This document shows positions 35,015 through 44,816 of a DNA stretch of 64,000 nt, piece by piece. Made by a program: the position numbers and the translations under genes. Source of the DNA: Bacteroidaceae bacterium (GTDB lineage: Bacteria > Bacteroidota > Bacteroidia > Bacteroidales > Bacteroidaceae); contig JAFZDY010000046.1 in the NCBI GenBank assembly GCA_017560945.1, positions 28,889 through 92,888 on the forward strand, given 5' to 3'. Position 1 is the first letter of the stretch. Each line of letters starts with the position of its first letter. The notes under the pieces were generated by a model. The model was not told the origin of the DNA. It worked only from the letters and a program-made list of their open reading frames with translations, and made no database searches.

Positions 35015-35422
35015 ATGGAGAAGGAACAGAAGTTTGAAGATTTGGAAATATTCAAAAAAGCGAGACGACTGTCGAAGGACATCTATTTGGTCACAAATAA
35101 GCAACCATTTGCAAACGATATTCGTTTTGTCCAACAGATGCACGCTTCTGTAGGTAGTATAATGGATAATATTGCAGAGGGATTTGAACGTAATGGCAAT
35201 AAAGAGTTTGTCCAGTTCCTTTATATCGCTAAGGGGTCTTGTGGAGAAGTTCGTTCACAAATAATTCGAGCTTCAGACATAGGGTTTCTCGATAAAGTAA
35301 CAACGTTAGATTTGTACGATAAGAGCATAACTCTAAGTCGTGAAATATCAGCGTTCATTAGATACTTGAAAACATCAGGTTACAAAGGTGTGAAATATCT
35401 TTCCCATTCTGATGAACCTTGA
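35015..35422 (+). CDS. four-helix-bundle protein (23S rRNA intervening-sequence family)
   Basis: 135 residues, all helical. The S23/IVP signature is clear: FEDLEIFKKARRLSKDIY, FANDIRFVQQMHASVGSIMDNIAEGFER and FLYIAKGSCGEVRSQI. Relatives occur as ORFs inside rRNA intervening sequences and, in Bacteroidota, scattered between repeats; molecular role unknown. Here it stands between ftsH and cdsA, flanked on both sides by heptamer runs, and is more AT-rich than its neighbours, so it looks inserted. Confidence 0.9.
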   Translation: MEKEQKFEDLEIFKKARRLSKDIYLVTNKQPFANDIRFVQQMHASVGSIMDNIAEGFERNGNKEFVQFLYIAKGSCGEVRSQIIRASDIGFLDKVTTLDLYDKSITLSREISAFIRYLKTSGYKGVKYLSHSDEP

Positions 35423-35473
35423 ATTTTGAACCTTGAATTTTGAATTTTGAACATTGAATTTTTGATCTTTGAA
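35413..35473. repeat. heptamer run (TTGAACC/TTGAATT type)
   Basis: Eight TTGAAnn or TTGATnn heptamers, beginning inside the last codons of the four-helix-bundle gene and reaching the cdsA leader. Confidence 0.8.
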
Positions 35474-35482
35474 TATATAATT

Positions 35483-36334
35483 ATGAAAAATTTCATTACA
35501 CGAACCTTGACTGGTGTACTTTTCGTAGCCGTGTTGGTGGGATGCATACTCTATAGCCCCACCACGTTTACCATGTTGTTCACCCTCATCACGGGATTGG
35601 CCGTGTGGGAGTTTGGTACTCTCATCAACAACAGTGGACAAGCCATCATCAACCGTCCTATCTGCGGATTGGCAGGAGTTTACCTTTTCCTTGCCTTTAT
35701 GGGATTCAACGAAGGGTTGTTCGGTGCCGAGGCATTTGTGCCCTATCTGTTGATACTCATATATTTGTTGGTGGCTGAGTTGTACAAGAATCGTCCGAAC
35801 CCCATTGCCAACTGGGCTTACACCATGATGAGCCAACTCTACGTAGCTCTTCCCTTTGCCTTGTTGAGTGTGCTCTATTTCTATCCCATTCAAGTGATTA
35901 GGGAAGGCGAGTTGACCACGGGCATTACCCCTGTGTTGTCTCTTTCCGTCTTCATATTCTTGTGGGCAAGCGACTCGGGAGCCTATTTGGTAGGTTCGCT
36001 TTTTGGTAAACATCGTCTGTTCGAACGTATTTCGCCCAAGAAGTCTTGGGAAGGTTTTTTCGGAGGAGGTGCATTGGCCATATTGGCTGCGTGGGCTCTT
36101 TGCCATTTCTTCCCCATCATGACATTGCCTTGTTGGATAGGTATGGCCCTTGTGGTAGTAATCTTCGGTACATGGGGTGACCTCGTGGAGTCACTCCTTA
36201 AACGTCAACTTGGCATCAAGGATTCAGGAAACATCCTTCCTGGTCACGGAGGCATCCTCGATCGTTTCGATAGTGCGATACTCGCCATCCCTGCTGTGGT
36301 GGTGTACCTCTATACATTGGCGATGATTTCGTAA
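35483..36334 (+). CDS. cdsA: phosphatidate cytidylyltransferase
   Basis: Makes CDP-diacylglycerol from phosphatidate and CTP at the inner membrane; 283 residues from MKNFITRTLTG, with about seven membrane segments. The CDS signature lies near the C-terminus: GDLVESLLKRQLGIKDSG and NILPGHGGILDRFDS. The in-frame ATG at 35447 lies in repeat sequence and is rejected. Probably part of the rsfS-ftsH unit originally. Confidence 0.95.
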   Translation: MKNFITRTLTGVLFVAVLVGCILYSPTTFTMLFTLITGLAVWEFGTLINNSGQAIINRPICGLAGVYLFLAFMGFNEGLFGAEAFVPYLLILIYLLVAELYKNRPNPIANWAYTMMSQLYVALPFALLSVLYFYPIQVIREGELTTGITPVLSLSVFIFLWASDSGAYLVGSLFGKHRLFERISPKKSWEGFFGGGALAILAAWALCHFFPIMTLPCWIGMALVVVIFGTWGDLVESLLKRQLGIKDSGNILPGHGGILDRFDSAILAIPAVVVYLYTLAMIS

Positions 36335-36349
36335 GGAAAGTAAAGGGGT

Positions 36350-36383
36350 AAGATTCAAAGCTCAAGAAGGTTCAAAGTTCATT
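36350..36383. repeat. heptamer run (TTCAAAG type)
   Basis: Four TTCAAnn-type heptamers between the convergent cdsA and ABC permease genes. Confidence 0.7.
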
Positions 36384-36388
36384 TTACA

Positions 36389-37501
36389 TCATACACCCTT
36401 ATACTTTCTCCAACAATAACTGGCAGTTAGGAAATATATGCCGCTCTGAATCCACAGGGCGGCATATTCTGTCTTTACCTCATGCAAAGAGGCGCCCATG
36501 GTATTGATGTGTACGAATCCGTTGATGCCAAAGGTAGAGGGAAAAAGGTAGGAGAAGAGTTTCCACCCCATAGGAATATTTGACTCTGGCCATGAAATGC
36601 CCGAGAGGAAGAGCAGAGGTACGGAGGTGAAGACGAAGAGTAGCATACACGCTTCGCGATTGGGGACAAAGGCAGAAAGGGTGAGTGCAAAGAAGGTACA
36701 GGCAAGTTGATAGGGGAGAATGAAGGTTACCAAAGTGAGTGCGTCGGCTAATTGAGGAAGATGAAACAGGTGGGGTACGGCTACAAGCATGTAGGTGCAG
36801 GTAAATATCCCTATGATGATGCAGGCAAAGGCACGGGCTAACATACCTTTACCTCCTACCTGATGTGGACGTTTCCCTAAGTCACGATCGGTGCCGGCCA
36901 ACAACCCTGTACCAAGGAGCAACGTTTGTTGGATGATGAGTATCAACACGGCGGGGATGAGGAACGTGGCAAAGCCCGACTGGGGGTTGAAACTTGTCAC
37001 GCTCTCGTACTGTACGGGCATGGTGCTCACCTCCTCCTGGCGGGTGGTGAGGCCAGGCATCAGGCGTAGGCGTATGGCATCGTTCATCTTCAGTGATACG
37101 TCGGTACAGGTAATCACAAGCGCTTTGTAGTATAGCAATGCACTCATGTCGCAAAAGAGGCTTACGTGTGTCTGTTCGCCACGTTGGAGATTGCGCTCGA
37201 AGTCGTTGGGCAGATAGATGATACCGTAAGCCTCTTTGCGACGCATCCACTCCTTGGCCTCTTCCATGCGGGAGGTCCTTAGTACAATGTCCACACTGGG
37301 TGACGCATCCACCATACGTACGAATTCGCGTCCCATAGAGGTGGACGAGGGAAGAACGGCCACCACAGGGACTTCGCGCACGACCTCGTTGGTGTAGAGG
37401 TAGGCATACAGGAGCGGATATCCCAGGGGGACAAGGATAAGGAAGATGAGTGTGCCCTCGTCGCGGAGGATACGGTGAAGTTCGGTGAGAATTCGGTTCA
37501 T
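36389..37501 (-). CDS. ABC-2 type transporter permease, second of two
   Basis: 370 residues from MNRILTELHR. N-terminal membrane segment (about 18-38), a large extracytoplasmic domain of about 130 residues, then five or six membrane segments. The pattern is that of YhhJ/YbhR-like ABC-2 export permeases. Last gene of a TolC-HlyD-permease-permease operon. No ATP-binding protein is encoded beside it. Confidence 0.88.
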   Translation of the reverse strand: MNRILTELHRILRDEGTLIFLILVPLGYPLLYAYLYTNEVVREVPVVAVLPSSTSMGREFVRMVDASPSVDIVLRTSRMEEAKEWMRRKEAYGIIYLPNDFERNLQRGEQTHVSLFCDMSALLYYKALVITCTDVSLKMNDAIRLRLMPGLTTRQEEVSTMPVQYESVTSFNPQSGFATFLIPAVLILIIQQTLLLGTGLLAGTDRDLGKRPHQVGGKGMLARAFACIIIGIFTCTYMLVAVPHLFHLPQLADALTLVTFILPYQLACTFFALTLSAFVPNREACMLLFVFTSVPLLFLSGISWPESNIPMGWKLFSYLFPSTFGINGFVHINTMGASLHEVKTEYAALWIQSGIYFLTASYCWRKYKGV

Positions 37502-37513
37502 GGGAGGGTCGAT

Positions 37514-37609
37514 GTTCAATATTCAAAGTTTAAGGTTCAACATTAGTTCGCTATCGCTCATCAAGCTTCGCAAGTCAAGGTTCAACATTCAAGGTTCAAA
37601 GTTCAAGGG
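37514..37609. repeat. heptamer run with nested palindrome, between permease genes
   Basis: TTCAAnn/TTTAAnn heptamers on both sides of a 32-nt block (37543-37574) that contains TTAGTTCGCTATCGCTCATC. The block recurs inverted at 32357-32388. Confidence 0.8.
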
Positions 37610-37632
37610 CCAAGAGAGGGAAGCATTTTACT

Positions 37633-37665
37633 CCTTCCCATAGAGGGGAAGGTCGGGATGGGGTC
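37633..37665. repeat. REP-like palindrome, copy G (diverged)
   Basis: CCTTCCCATAGAGGGGAAGG followed by TCGGGATGGGGTC. Similar design to copies A-F but a different subfamily; intergenic, between the two permease genes. Confidence 0.6.
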
Positions 37666-37754
37666 TTCCCCTCCATAGAGGGCGATTGCGAGCTGGCACA
37701 GCAATCGGGGAGCCTTAGCGACGGAGGCCAGGGGCGGGGGTGGGTCTGCTGCTT

Positions 37755-38903
37755 TCATTCCATATACTCATAAGTCGTTAACACTCGTTTGAGTCTTCCG
37801 AGGAAGGGTAGGGGGAGGAGGAGGAAGAGACAAAGAGCCACGTAGGAGGTGAATGCATACTCTGCCGCATATCCGTTCAGCGCACTATTGGCATAGATGA
37901 GGAAATAGTGACGTAGGGGGAATAGGTTGTTCAGCATCTGTATGGCAGGACTCATGGCCATGGCAGGAAAGGAGAAACCTGAGATGGAGAACGACACTAC
38001 ACTCCATAGTGCGGCAGCACTCATGGCCATGCGCATCCATGGAAAGAGGCAGAAAAGGAAGATACCAAATGTCTGAGTGGCCAATACTGACAGGAAAAGA
38101 GCTACGAGCATGGGTAGAAGTCCTCCACCAAGTGGAAAGTGGAGGAAACCGAATAGCCACGCGTCGCAGAGTAGTGCCATGGAAAAGAATAGGCACGTTT
38201 GTGGGAGCAGTTTCCCAAGTAAGGCGGGCAGAATCTTTCCATCGGCTGCAGAAAGCCACTCTTGAGCAGTTCCTTGTTTCAGCTCGCTACCGATGGAGTA
38301 CACCGTCACGAGCATGACCGTCAGGAGGAGTACGCCCGGAAGCAGGGTGTTGTTCAGGTAAACGGAGTAGTTGAGCCACGGGTTACCCAATGGATGAGGT
38401 TCTATTACTATAGGTTGCAGGATAGGCATTACCTGCCACTGTGCGGCTCCTCGTGCATAGAGTTGCTCTTCTCCAATGTTCGCATCGGTCAACTCCGACA
38501 GGGTGCGCATGTCCTTGTAGAGCAAGGCTCCGGCTATCAAGTAGGCCTCGTTGAGGTAAAACGATACGGTGGGTTGCTTCTCTGATAAAGCCTCTGCCTC
38601 CATTCTTTCGGGGATGAGGTAAAAACCATAGATGTCGCCCCGTTGCATGGCGTCGAAAGCTTCGTGTGCCGTAGGGTAATGACTCACGATGTGGGTGTGC
38701 TGATAGGCACCTAAGTTGCGTACAATGGAGCGCGAGGTGTGCGAGTCGTCCATGTCCACCACTCCTGTGGGAAGTTTGGTGGGTAGTCCCTCTGCCATCA
38801 GAGAGGTGAACAATATATAGCACACCAGAGGCGGCAATATAATGGACGACAGGTAAAGTGGGTCGTGCACCATTCGTCGACATTCACGAAGAAAGGGGAA
38901 CAT
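37755..38903 (-). CDS. ABC-2 type transporter permease, first of two
   Basis: 382 residues. Membrane segment at about 17-35, extracytoplasmic domain, then five segments at about 190-360; the motif NNLFPLRHYF near the last segments is typical of ABC-2 drug or polyketide exporters. A paralogue of the following permease gene, with which it may form a heterodimer. Downstream of HlyD in one transcriptional unit. Confidence 0.88.
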   Translation of the reverse strand: MFPFLRECRRMVHDPLYLSSIILPPLVCYILFTSLMAEGLPTKLPTGVVDMDDSHTSRSIVRNLGAYQHTHIVSHYPTAHEAFDAMQRGDIYGFYLIPERMEAEALSEKQPTVSFYLNEAYLIAGALLYKDMRTLSELTDANIGEEQLYARGAAQWQVMPILQPIVIEPHPLGNPWLNYSVYLNNTLLPGVLLLTVMLVTVYSIGSELKQGTAQEWLSAADGKILPALLGKLLPQTCLFFSMALLCDAWLFGFLHFPLGGGLLPMLVALFLSVLATQTFGIFLFCLFPWMRMAMSAAALWSVVSFSISGFSFPAMAMSPAIQMLNNLFPLRHYFLIYANSALNGYAAEYAFTSYVALCLFLLLPLPFLGRLKRVLTTYEYME

Positions 38904-38905
38904 AA

Positions 38906-39017
38906 AAATTCAAGATTCAAAGTTCAAGGTTTAAAGTTCAAAGTTCAATCATCGTAGGGGCAGGGTCTGCCTGCCCTTTTACAAAAGTTCAAAGTTAAAC
39001 GCTTCAACGTCTCAACG
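38906..39017. repeat. heptamer run with nested GC-rich palindrome
   Basis: Runs of TTCAAAG/TTCAAGG heptamers around a 34-nt block (38951-38984) with GTAGGGGCAGGGTCTGCC. The block recurs perfectly, inverted, at 44626-44659. Confidence 0.85.
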
Positions 39018-39073
39018 AATAAACCGATTCCTTCCTTTATCTTCTTAAATATAAAGGGGTAGGGTTATTTCTT

Positions 39074-40069
39074 TCAATTTAAAGAAACCACCATACTCAT
39101 TCCCGGCCATAGTCCTTTAACTGTTCGGGTAGGGATGGCTTTCACCTCGAAGGTCTTCAGGTCATACTCACCTGTCACTTTGGTGGCCTTCCATGCAGCA
39201 TAGGTGCCTCGATCTTTTAGTCTCACGACTCGTAGGGTGATCTTAGCATCCAAAGCGGGGGAGTATGCGCGGAAGATTTTTCCTACGGGAAAGTCCTTCA
39301 GGTAGTCTTCGCGTACATTGAAACTTACCCACAACTTGTCCATCAGTGCGAGGGACATAATGGGGGCACCGCTTCCTACCAATTCATCGGGTAGGGGATA
39401 GATGTCGCTCACCTGTCCGTCCATGGGGGCTGTCAGTACCGTCTCTTCTACATATGAAATGACCTCCTCCACACCTCCTTGTGCCTCCTTTACCTGTGCA
39501 GCAGTGATTTCCTTATCCTCCACTTGTGCTCCTTGGCGAGCCATTTCGTATTGCCAACGGGCTGCTTTCTCCGTGGCTTCCATAGCCTGAAATTCGGCCA
39601 ATGCCTCGTCGCGTTTCTGTGCTGTCATCACACCTTCCTCGTACAAGTGGTTTACCCGTTCATAGGTTTTGCGTGCAATCTCTTGTCCTGCCAGGGCTTT
39701 TTGCCACATTTCGTAAGCCGATTGCAATACCTCCACACGAGCGGGTCGGTGACTCTTTTCATTTAGCGCTTCAGCGGCCGATTGTATGGCCTCCACTTGT
39801 GTATATTTGGCCATGATGTCGGGAGCAGAGAGGGTCACCAGTGTATCGCCAGTCTTCACCCAATCGCCTTCGTGTACATAGATTTTTCGTATGCGCCCAG
39901 GTACTTTGCTCGACACGCGGTATTCGTCCACCTCGGCCTCTCCCTCGATGTACTCTTTGTCATTGCCCAAGCATACTATCCCTATGAGGGCAGTCAAAGT
40001 GATGACCGCTACCACAATGCCCAACATATACATGGCATTTCGGTGCTGTTGCTTTTGTTTCTTATCCAT
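39074..40069 (-). CDS. HlyD-family periplasmic adaptor protein
   Basis: 331 residues. One N-terminal membrane anchor (about 14-34), then a biotinyl-lipoyl half motif (VSSKVPGRIRKIYVHEGDWVKTGDTL), a coiled-coil hairpin of about 110 residues, the second half motif (VLTAPMDGQVSDIYPLPDELVG) and a barrel domain. It would bridge the ABC permeases and the TolC-type channel. The chemical exported is unknown. Confidence 0.92.
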   Translation of the reverse strand: MDKKQKQQHRNAMYMLGIVVAVITLTALIGIVCLGNDKEYIEGEAEVDEYRVSSKVPGRIRKIYVHEGDWVKTGDTLVTLSAPDIMAKYTQVEAIQSAAEALNEKSHRPARVEVLQSAYEMWQKALAGQEIARKTYERVNHLYEEGVMTAQKRDEALAEFQAMEATEKAARWQYEMARQGAQVEDKEITAAQVKEAQGGVEEVISYVEETVLTAPMDGQVSDIYPLPDELVGSGAPIMSLALMDKLWVSFNVREDYLKDFPVGKIFRAYSPALDAKITLRVVRLKDRGTYAAWKATKVTGEYDLKTFEVKAIPTRTVKGLWPGMSMVVSLN

Positions 40070-40079
40070 GGAAGTTCTT

Positions 40080-40216
40080 AAAATTCAATATTCAAAAATT
40101 CAATATTTAAAGATCAATGTTTAAGATTATTTCGAGCAAAGCTCTCATCAAGCTACGCAAGTTAAAGTTCAATCTTCAAGGTAAATAAACTTTGAACCTT
40201 AAACTTTGAACCTTTA
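40080..40216. repeat. heptamer run, HlyD-TolC gap
   Basis: ATTCAATA- and TTTGAACC-type heptamers with a degenerate copy (about 40127-40161) of the TTAGTTCGCTATCGCTC palindrome. Fills the whole gap between two genes of one operon. Confidence 0.75.
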
Positions 40217-40221
40217 ATCAA

Positions 40222-41688
40222 TTAAAGTTCCCCCATAGCCTTTCGCATTTCTGTTTCGGCCAACCAGATGCTTATTTGAGCATCGATGCAGGCAACATGT
40301 GCAGATAGCCAGGCGGTTTGTGCCTCCATCACTTGGGTGGCTGAGGTTACCCCTTCGTGAAAACTCAGGAGGGCGTAGCGTAGGTTCTCCTCCGCTTCCC
40401 TTCGGTTGCTCTCGGTCAGAGTCAGTCGCTTGTGTGCCTCCTCCAGTTGATATTTGCATTGGTGTACTTGCAAGGTTATCTCCTCGCGAGCCTCTACCAA
40501 TTGACATTCTGCACTCAATGTCTGCGTGTGGCTCTCGCGTGTTTTGTACACCCCCTCGCCCCATTGGAAGAGTGGAATATTGAGGAGTATTCCTACATTC
40601 CACGTGCCCCTGAACTTCCGTTCGAATCCATTGAGTACTGAAGGGTTACTCATCAGGTAATTTCCCGTTAAGGCCAAGGTAGGCAGATATCCTGCGCGGG
40701 TGATGCGCTCGTTCTGGCGGTTCATCTGTACAACGGCTTCCAAACTCTTCAGTTCCGGTCGATGGGTAAGGGCAAAGTCGATGTCCCCTTGTGAGGGTAT
40801 GGTGAGTGGTGGCGGGGTGATGCTATCCCGTCCTTCGTCAGCTAAGTGCAGGGTCGTATCTGGTTCAAGTCCGCATAGTTGACACAGTAGCATACGGCTT
40901 AAGTTTAGCCCATTGCAGACTTCGGTCATTGCCATTTCTGCCTCTCCCATCTTCACCTTTACCGTCAGTTCGTCGGCTCGGGTTGCCACGCCGGCAGTGT
41001 ACATTTTCGAGATATCTTCTTCTAATGTCTGTACAAGGTGCAGATACTCCGTGGCCAGTTCCCTCCGTGCCGATAACGATACCACTAACCAATAGGTTCT
41101 CTCCACCTTGTCAACTACCGCGTGTTGCTCCGTTTCCCATTGACTATGAGCTAATGCTTCAGCTTGTTGCGTCAGGCGGTAGTAGGCCCTGATTTTGCCT
41201 CCCATGTAGAGGGGTTGTGTCAGTGATATGGCTCCTGCCCAGATATGGCGCGTGTCTGTCTGTAGAGCCTCAGTCAGTGCGTGTCCCAACTCATTCAGTG
41301 GGGTGGCTATGTCTATGGCTGCCAAGGGACCTATTAGTTGTGTCAGTACTGGATGGTCGCCACCCAGTTCTCCAAAACTCTTCTCAACCGCACTCAGTAC
41401 GCGATCGCCCATGTGAGAAAGGTCAAACTGTTGCTGTCTGCTCAGTAATGACACCTCTTTTTGGTTATACAGATAAGTACCTGCTGCCGATAGTTTGGGC
41501 AGAAAATTGGTCTTTGCCGCCTTTTGTGCGTAGTGTGCTGCTCCCATCTTTTCCTTGGCCATCTGCAATTTTCTGTTGTGTTGGATGGCTAAAGTGAGCA
41601 GACTATCGCGCGACAAAGGTGTTTGTCCCATCATGTGGACAATTCCCCATTGGGCTATCCATATCAAAATCCATATCCTTGTCCCCAT
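40222..41688 (-). CDS. TolC-family outer membrane channel
   Basis: 488 residues with a signal peptide (about 1-21, ...VHMMGQ). Two repeats of long helices with short strands give the TolC/OEP layout; AIQHNRKLQMAKEKMGAA and ALTHRPELKSLEAVVQMN are the repeat starts, and NVGILLNIPLFQWGEGVYKTRES is the conserved strand-helix junction. First gene of the export operon. Confidence 0.92.
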   Translation of the reverse strand: MGTRIWILIWIAQWGIVHMMGQTPLSRDSLLTLAIQHNRKLQMAKEKMGAAHYAQKAAKTNFLPKLSAAGTYLYNQKEVSLLSRQQQFDLSHMGDRVLSAVEKSFGELGGDHPVLTQLIGPLAAIDIATPLNELGHALTEALQTDTRHIWAGAISLTQPLYMGGKIRAYYRLTQQAEALAHSQWETEQHAVVDKVERTYWLVVSLSARRELATEYLHLVQTLEEDISKMYTAGVATRADELTVKVKMGEAEMAMTEVCNGLNLSRMLLCQLCGLEPDTTLHLADEGRDSITPPPLTIPSQGDIDFALTHRPELKSLEAVVQMNRQNERITRAGYLPTLALTGNYLMSNPSVLNGFERKFRGTWNVGILLNIPLFQWGEGVYKTRESHTQTLSAECQLVEAREEITLQVHQCKYQLEEAHKRLTLTESNRREAEENLRYALLSFHEGVTSATQVMEAQTAWLSAHVACIDAQISIWLAETEMRKAMGEL

Positions 41689-41976
41689 ATAGTGTAGATT
41701 TTAGAGGTTCGTTTTTCTGCGTTACAACAAATTGATAGGGGTAAAGGTTGTTAATTTGTCTTTTTGTATTGTGTTCAATGAAAAATATATTTATGCGTGT
41801 CATTTTGTCTTGTTTAAAACGCTACTCTGTGTCAATTTGTCTGAAAAAGGAATTTGGCAACACTATTGTTCCTCCTGATTGTAGAGGCGGCGGGTGAAAG
41901 TGTTTTGAGAAAGAAACAAAGCGCGCTTTGAATATGTTTTCACTTTAAAATAAGGAAAGAAAGGAGAAACGAAATT

Positions 41977-44565
41977 ATGAACTTCAATAACTTTACAATC
42001 AAATCGCAAGAGGCGGTACAGGAGGCAATAAACCTAACCCATACCCGTGGACAGCAGGCTATTGACCCCGCACACCTAATGGCCGCAGTGCTGAAGGTGG
42101 GCGAGACCGTGACCAACTTTGTGTTTCAGAAACTAGGAGTGAATGGCCGACAGATAGCCCTGTTGGTGGACAAGCAGATGGACTCGCTACCCAAAGTGAG
42201 CGGAGGCGAACCCTACTTGAGCCGCGAGACGAACGAGGTGTTGCAGCGTGCTGTGGAACTCACCAAGGAGATGGGTGACCAGTATGTGGCACTGGAGGAA
42301 CTGTTGTTGGCTTTGTTATTGGTGAAGAGTACTGTGGCTACCATGTTGAAGGATGCTGGTGTGACTGAGAAGGACCTTCGTGCCGCTATTGTCGAACTCC
42401 GCAAGGGTGGGAAGGTGACTTCCCAATCGAGTGAAGACACCTATCAGTCGTTGAGCAAATATGCCATCAACTTGAACGAAGCTGCCCGTTCGGGCAAACT
42501 CGACCCCGTCATCGGACGTGACGAGGAGATACGCCGAGTGTTGCAGATACTGAGCAGACGCACCAAGAATAACCCCATCTTGATTGGTGAACCTGGTACA
42601 GGAAAGACCGCCATTGTGGAGGGACTTGCCCACCGTATTCTGCGTGGTGATGTGCCCGAGAACCTGAAAGATAAGCAACTCTACTCACTCGATATGGGAG
42701 CATTGGTGGCTGGAGCCAAGTACAAAGGAGAATTCGAGGAACGACTGAAGGCTGTCATCAACGAGGTGGTGAGTTCCGATGGACAAATCATCCTCTTCAT
42801 CGACGAGATACACACCCTGGTAGGAGCGGGCAAGGGTGAGGGTGCCATGGATGCGGCCAACATACTGAAACCAGCCCTTGCGCGTGGCGAACTGCGCTCG
42901 ATAGGTGCCACCACGTTGGACGAGTATCAGAAATATTTCGAGAAGGACAAGGCACTGGAGCGCCGTTTTCAGACGGTAATGGTGAACGAACCCGATGTAT
43001 TGAGCACCATCAGTATCCTGCGTGGATTGAAGGAACGATATGAGAACCACCACAAGGTGCGCATTCAGGACAATGCCATCATTGCTGCCGTGGAGTTAAG
43101 CAATCGATACATCACCGAACGATTCCTTCCTGACAAAGCCATAGACTTGATGGATGAGGCAGCAGCCAAACTCCGCATGGAGCGCGACTCGGTGCCCGAG
43201 GAACTGGATGAACTCAGTCGTCGATTGAAGCAATTGGAGATTGAGCGCGAAGCCATCAAACGAGAAAAGGACGAGCCTAAATTGGCTCAACTGAACAAGG
43301 AGATAGCCGAACTGAAGGAACAGGAGACCGCAATAAAAGCAAAGTGGGAGAGCGAAAAGGCATTAGTAAACAAGATTCAAGCCAATAAACAACAGATAGA
43401 GCAACTGAAGTTCGAAGCCGAACGTGCCGAACGCGAAGGTGACTATGGCAAGGTGGCCGAGATTCGGTACGGACGCTTGCAGGCACTCGAAGAGGAAATC
43501 AAGCACATCGAAACCGAACTGAAACAGATGCAGAGCGGTGAGGCTCTCATCAAGGAAGAGGTGACGGCAGACGATATAGCCGATGTGGTGAGCCGTTGGA
43601 CAGGAATACCTGTGAGTAAAATGTTGCAGAGCGAGCGCGAAAAACTCCTCCACCTGGAAGAAGATCTTCACCTGCGCGTAGTGGGTCAGGACGAAGCCAT
43701 ACGTGCCGTGAGTGACGCTGTGCGCCGTAGCCGTGCAGGATTGCAAGATCCGCGTCGCCCCATCGGTTCGTTCATCTTCTTGGGAACTACGGGTGTGGGA
43801 AAAACGGAACTTGCCAAAGCCTTAGCCGAATACCTCTTCGACGACGAGCAACTGATGACACGCATCGACATGAGTGAGTATCAAGAGAAGCATAGTGTAA
43901 GCCGTCTTATTGGTGCCCCTCCGGGATACGTGGGATATGACGAGGGTGGACAATTGACCGAAGCTGTACGCCGTAAACCCTACTCGGTGGTGTTGTTCGA
44001 CGAGATAGAGAAGGCACACCCCGATGTGTTCAACATCCTTCTGCAAGTGCTCGACGATGGTCGATTGACCGACAATAAGGGACGTGTGGTGAACTTCAAA
44101 AATACACTCATCATCATGACTTCGAACCTCGGAAGTGCCTATATACAGAGCCAGTTCGAGCGATTGACTCCCCAAAATCGTGAACACCTCATCGAAGAGA
44201 CCAAGAACGAGGTGATGGGGATGCTGAAGAAGACCATTCGTCCGGAGTTCCTCAACCGCATCGATGAAACCATCATGTTCCTTCCTCTCGACAGGGACGA
44301 GATAGAGCAGATTGTACGCTTGCAGATAGCCGGCATCCGTCGTATGTTGGCCGAGGGTGGGGTGAACCTCCAACTGACCGATGATGCTATAGCCTTCATC
44401 GCCTCTACGGGATACGATCCCGAGTTTGGTGCCCGTCCCGTGAAGCGTGCTATTCAGCGCTACCTGCTCAATGATCTTTCGAAGAAACTCCTTGCGCAGG
44501 AGGTGGATGCTTCGCGCCCCATCAAGGTCGATGTGGCCGGTGATGGGCTGATGTTTGGAAATTGA
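41977..44565 (+). CDS. clpB: ATP-dependent chaperone ClpB
   Basis: Hexameric disaggregase that works with DnaK; 862 residues. N-domain 1-145, first AAA module with Walker A GEPGTGKT at 204-211, coiled-coil M-domain at about 400-525 (which separates ClpB from ClpA/C), second AAA module with GTTGVGKT at 603-610, and a C-domain. AGGAG stands 10 nt before the start, one of few Shine-Dalgarno-like sites here. Monocistronic. The 288-nt upstream region has no clear TAnnTTTG box, so heat-shock control by another factor is possible. Confidence 0.98.
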   Translation: MNFNNFTIKSQEAVQEAINLTHTRGQQAIDPAHLMAAVLKVGETVTNFVFQKLGVNGRQIALLVDKQMDSLPKVSGGEPYLSRETNEVLQRAVELTKEMGDQYVALEELLLALLLVKSTVATMLKDAGVTEKDLRAAIVELRKGGKVTSQSSEDTYQSLSKYAINLNEAARSGKLDPVIGRDEEIRRVLQILSRRTKNNPILIGEPGTGKTAIVEGLAHRILRGDVPENLKDKQLYSLDMGALVAGAKYKGEFEERLKAVINEVVSSDGQIILFIDEIHTLVGAGKGEGAMDAANILKPALARGELRSIGATTLDEYQKYFEKDKALERRFQTVMVNEPDVLSTISILRGLKERYENHHKVRIQDNAIIAAVELSNRYITERFLPDKAIDLMDEAAAKLRMERDSVPEELDELSRRLKQLEIEREAIKREKDEPKLAQLNKEIAELKEQETAIKAKWESEKALVNKIQANKQQIEQLKFEAERAEREGDYGKVAEIRYGRLQALEEEIKHIETELKQMQSGEALIKEEVTADDIADVVSRWTGIPVSKMLQSEREKLLHLEEDLHLRVVGQDEAIRAVSDAVRRSRAGLQDPRRPIGSFIFLGTTGVGKTELAKALAEYLFDDEQLMTRIDMSEYQEKHSVSRLIGAPPGYVGYDEGGQLTEAVRRKPYSVVLFDEIEKAHPDVFNILLQVLDDGRLTDNKGRVVNFKNTLIIMTSNLGSAYIQSQFERLTPQNREHLIEETKNEVMGMLKKTIRPEFLNRIDETIMFLPLDRDEIEQIVRLQIAGIRRMLAEGGVNLQLTDDAIAFIASTGYDPEFGARPVKRAIQRYLLNDLSKKLLAQEVDASRPIKVDVAGDGLMFGN

Positions 44566-44572
44566 GAAAGGT

Positions 44573-44745
44573 TAGTTCGCTATTGCTCGTGAGCGATAGC
44601 GAACTATTTTTTGAATGTTGAACCTTTGTAAAAGGGCAGGCAGACCCTGCCCCTACGATTTTTGAATCTTGAACTTTAAACCTTGAATCTTGAACTTTGA
44701 ACTTTGAATCTTGATTTTTGATTTTTGAACCTTGAACTTTGAATC
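44573..44745. repeat. compound repeat: two palindromes plus twelve heptamers
   Basis: In order: a hairpin TAGTTCGCTATTGCTC / GAGCGATAGCGAACTA (44573-44606), two heptamers, the 34-nt GC-rich block (44626-44659, identical to the inverted block at 38951-38984), and twelve perfect-length heptamers of TTGAAnn, TTGATTT or TTAAACC (44662-44745). Confidence 0.88.
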
Positions 44746-44789
44746 TCAAAAAAACTTTCTGTCTTATCATTGTTTTCAATTCTTTGTAG

Positions 44790-44797
44790 TATCTTTG
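44790..44797 (+). promoter_or_regulatory. -7 box of sua5-clc
   Basis: TATCTTTG, 20 nt before the start codon. Confidence 0.65.
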
Positions 44798-44816
44798 TAC
44801 GCCTAATCAAGGAACA

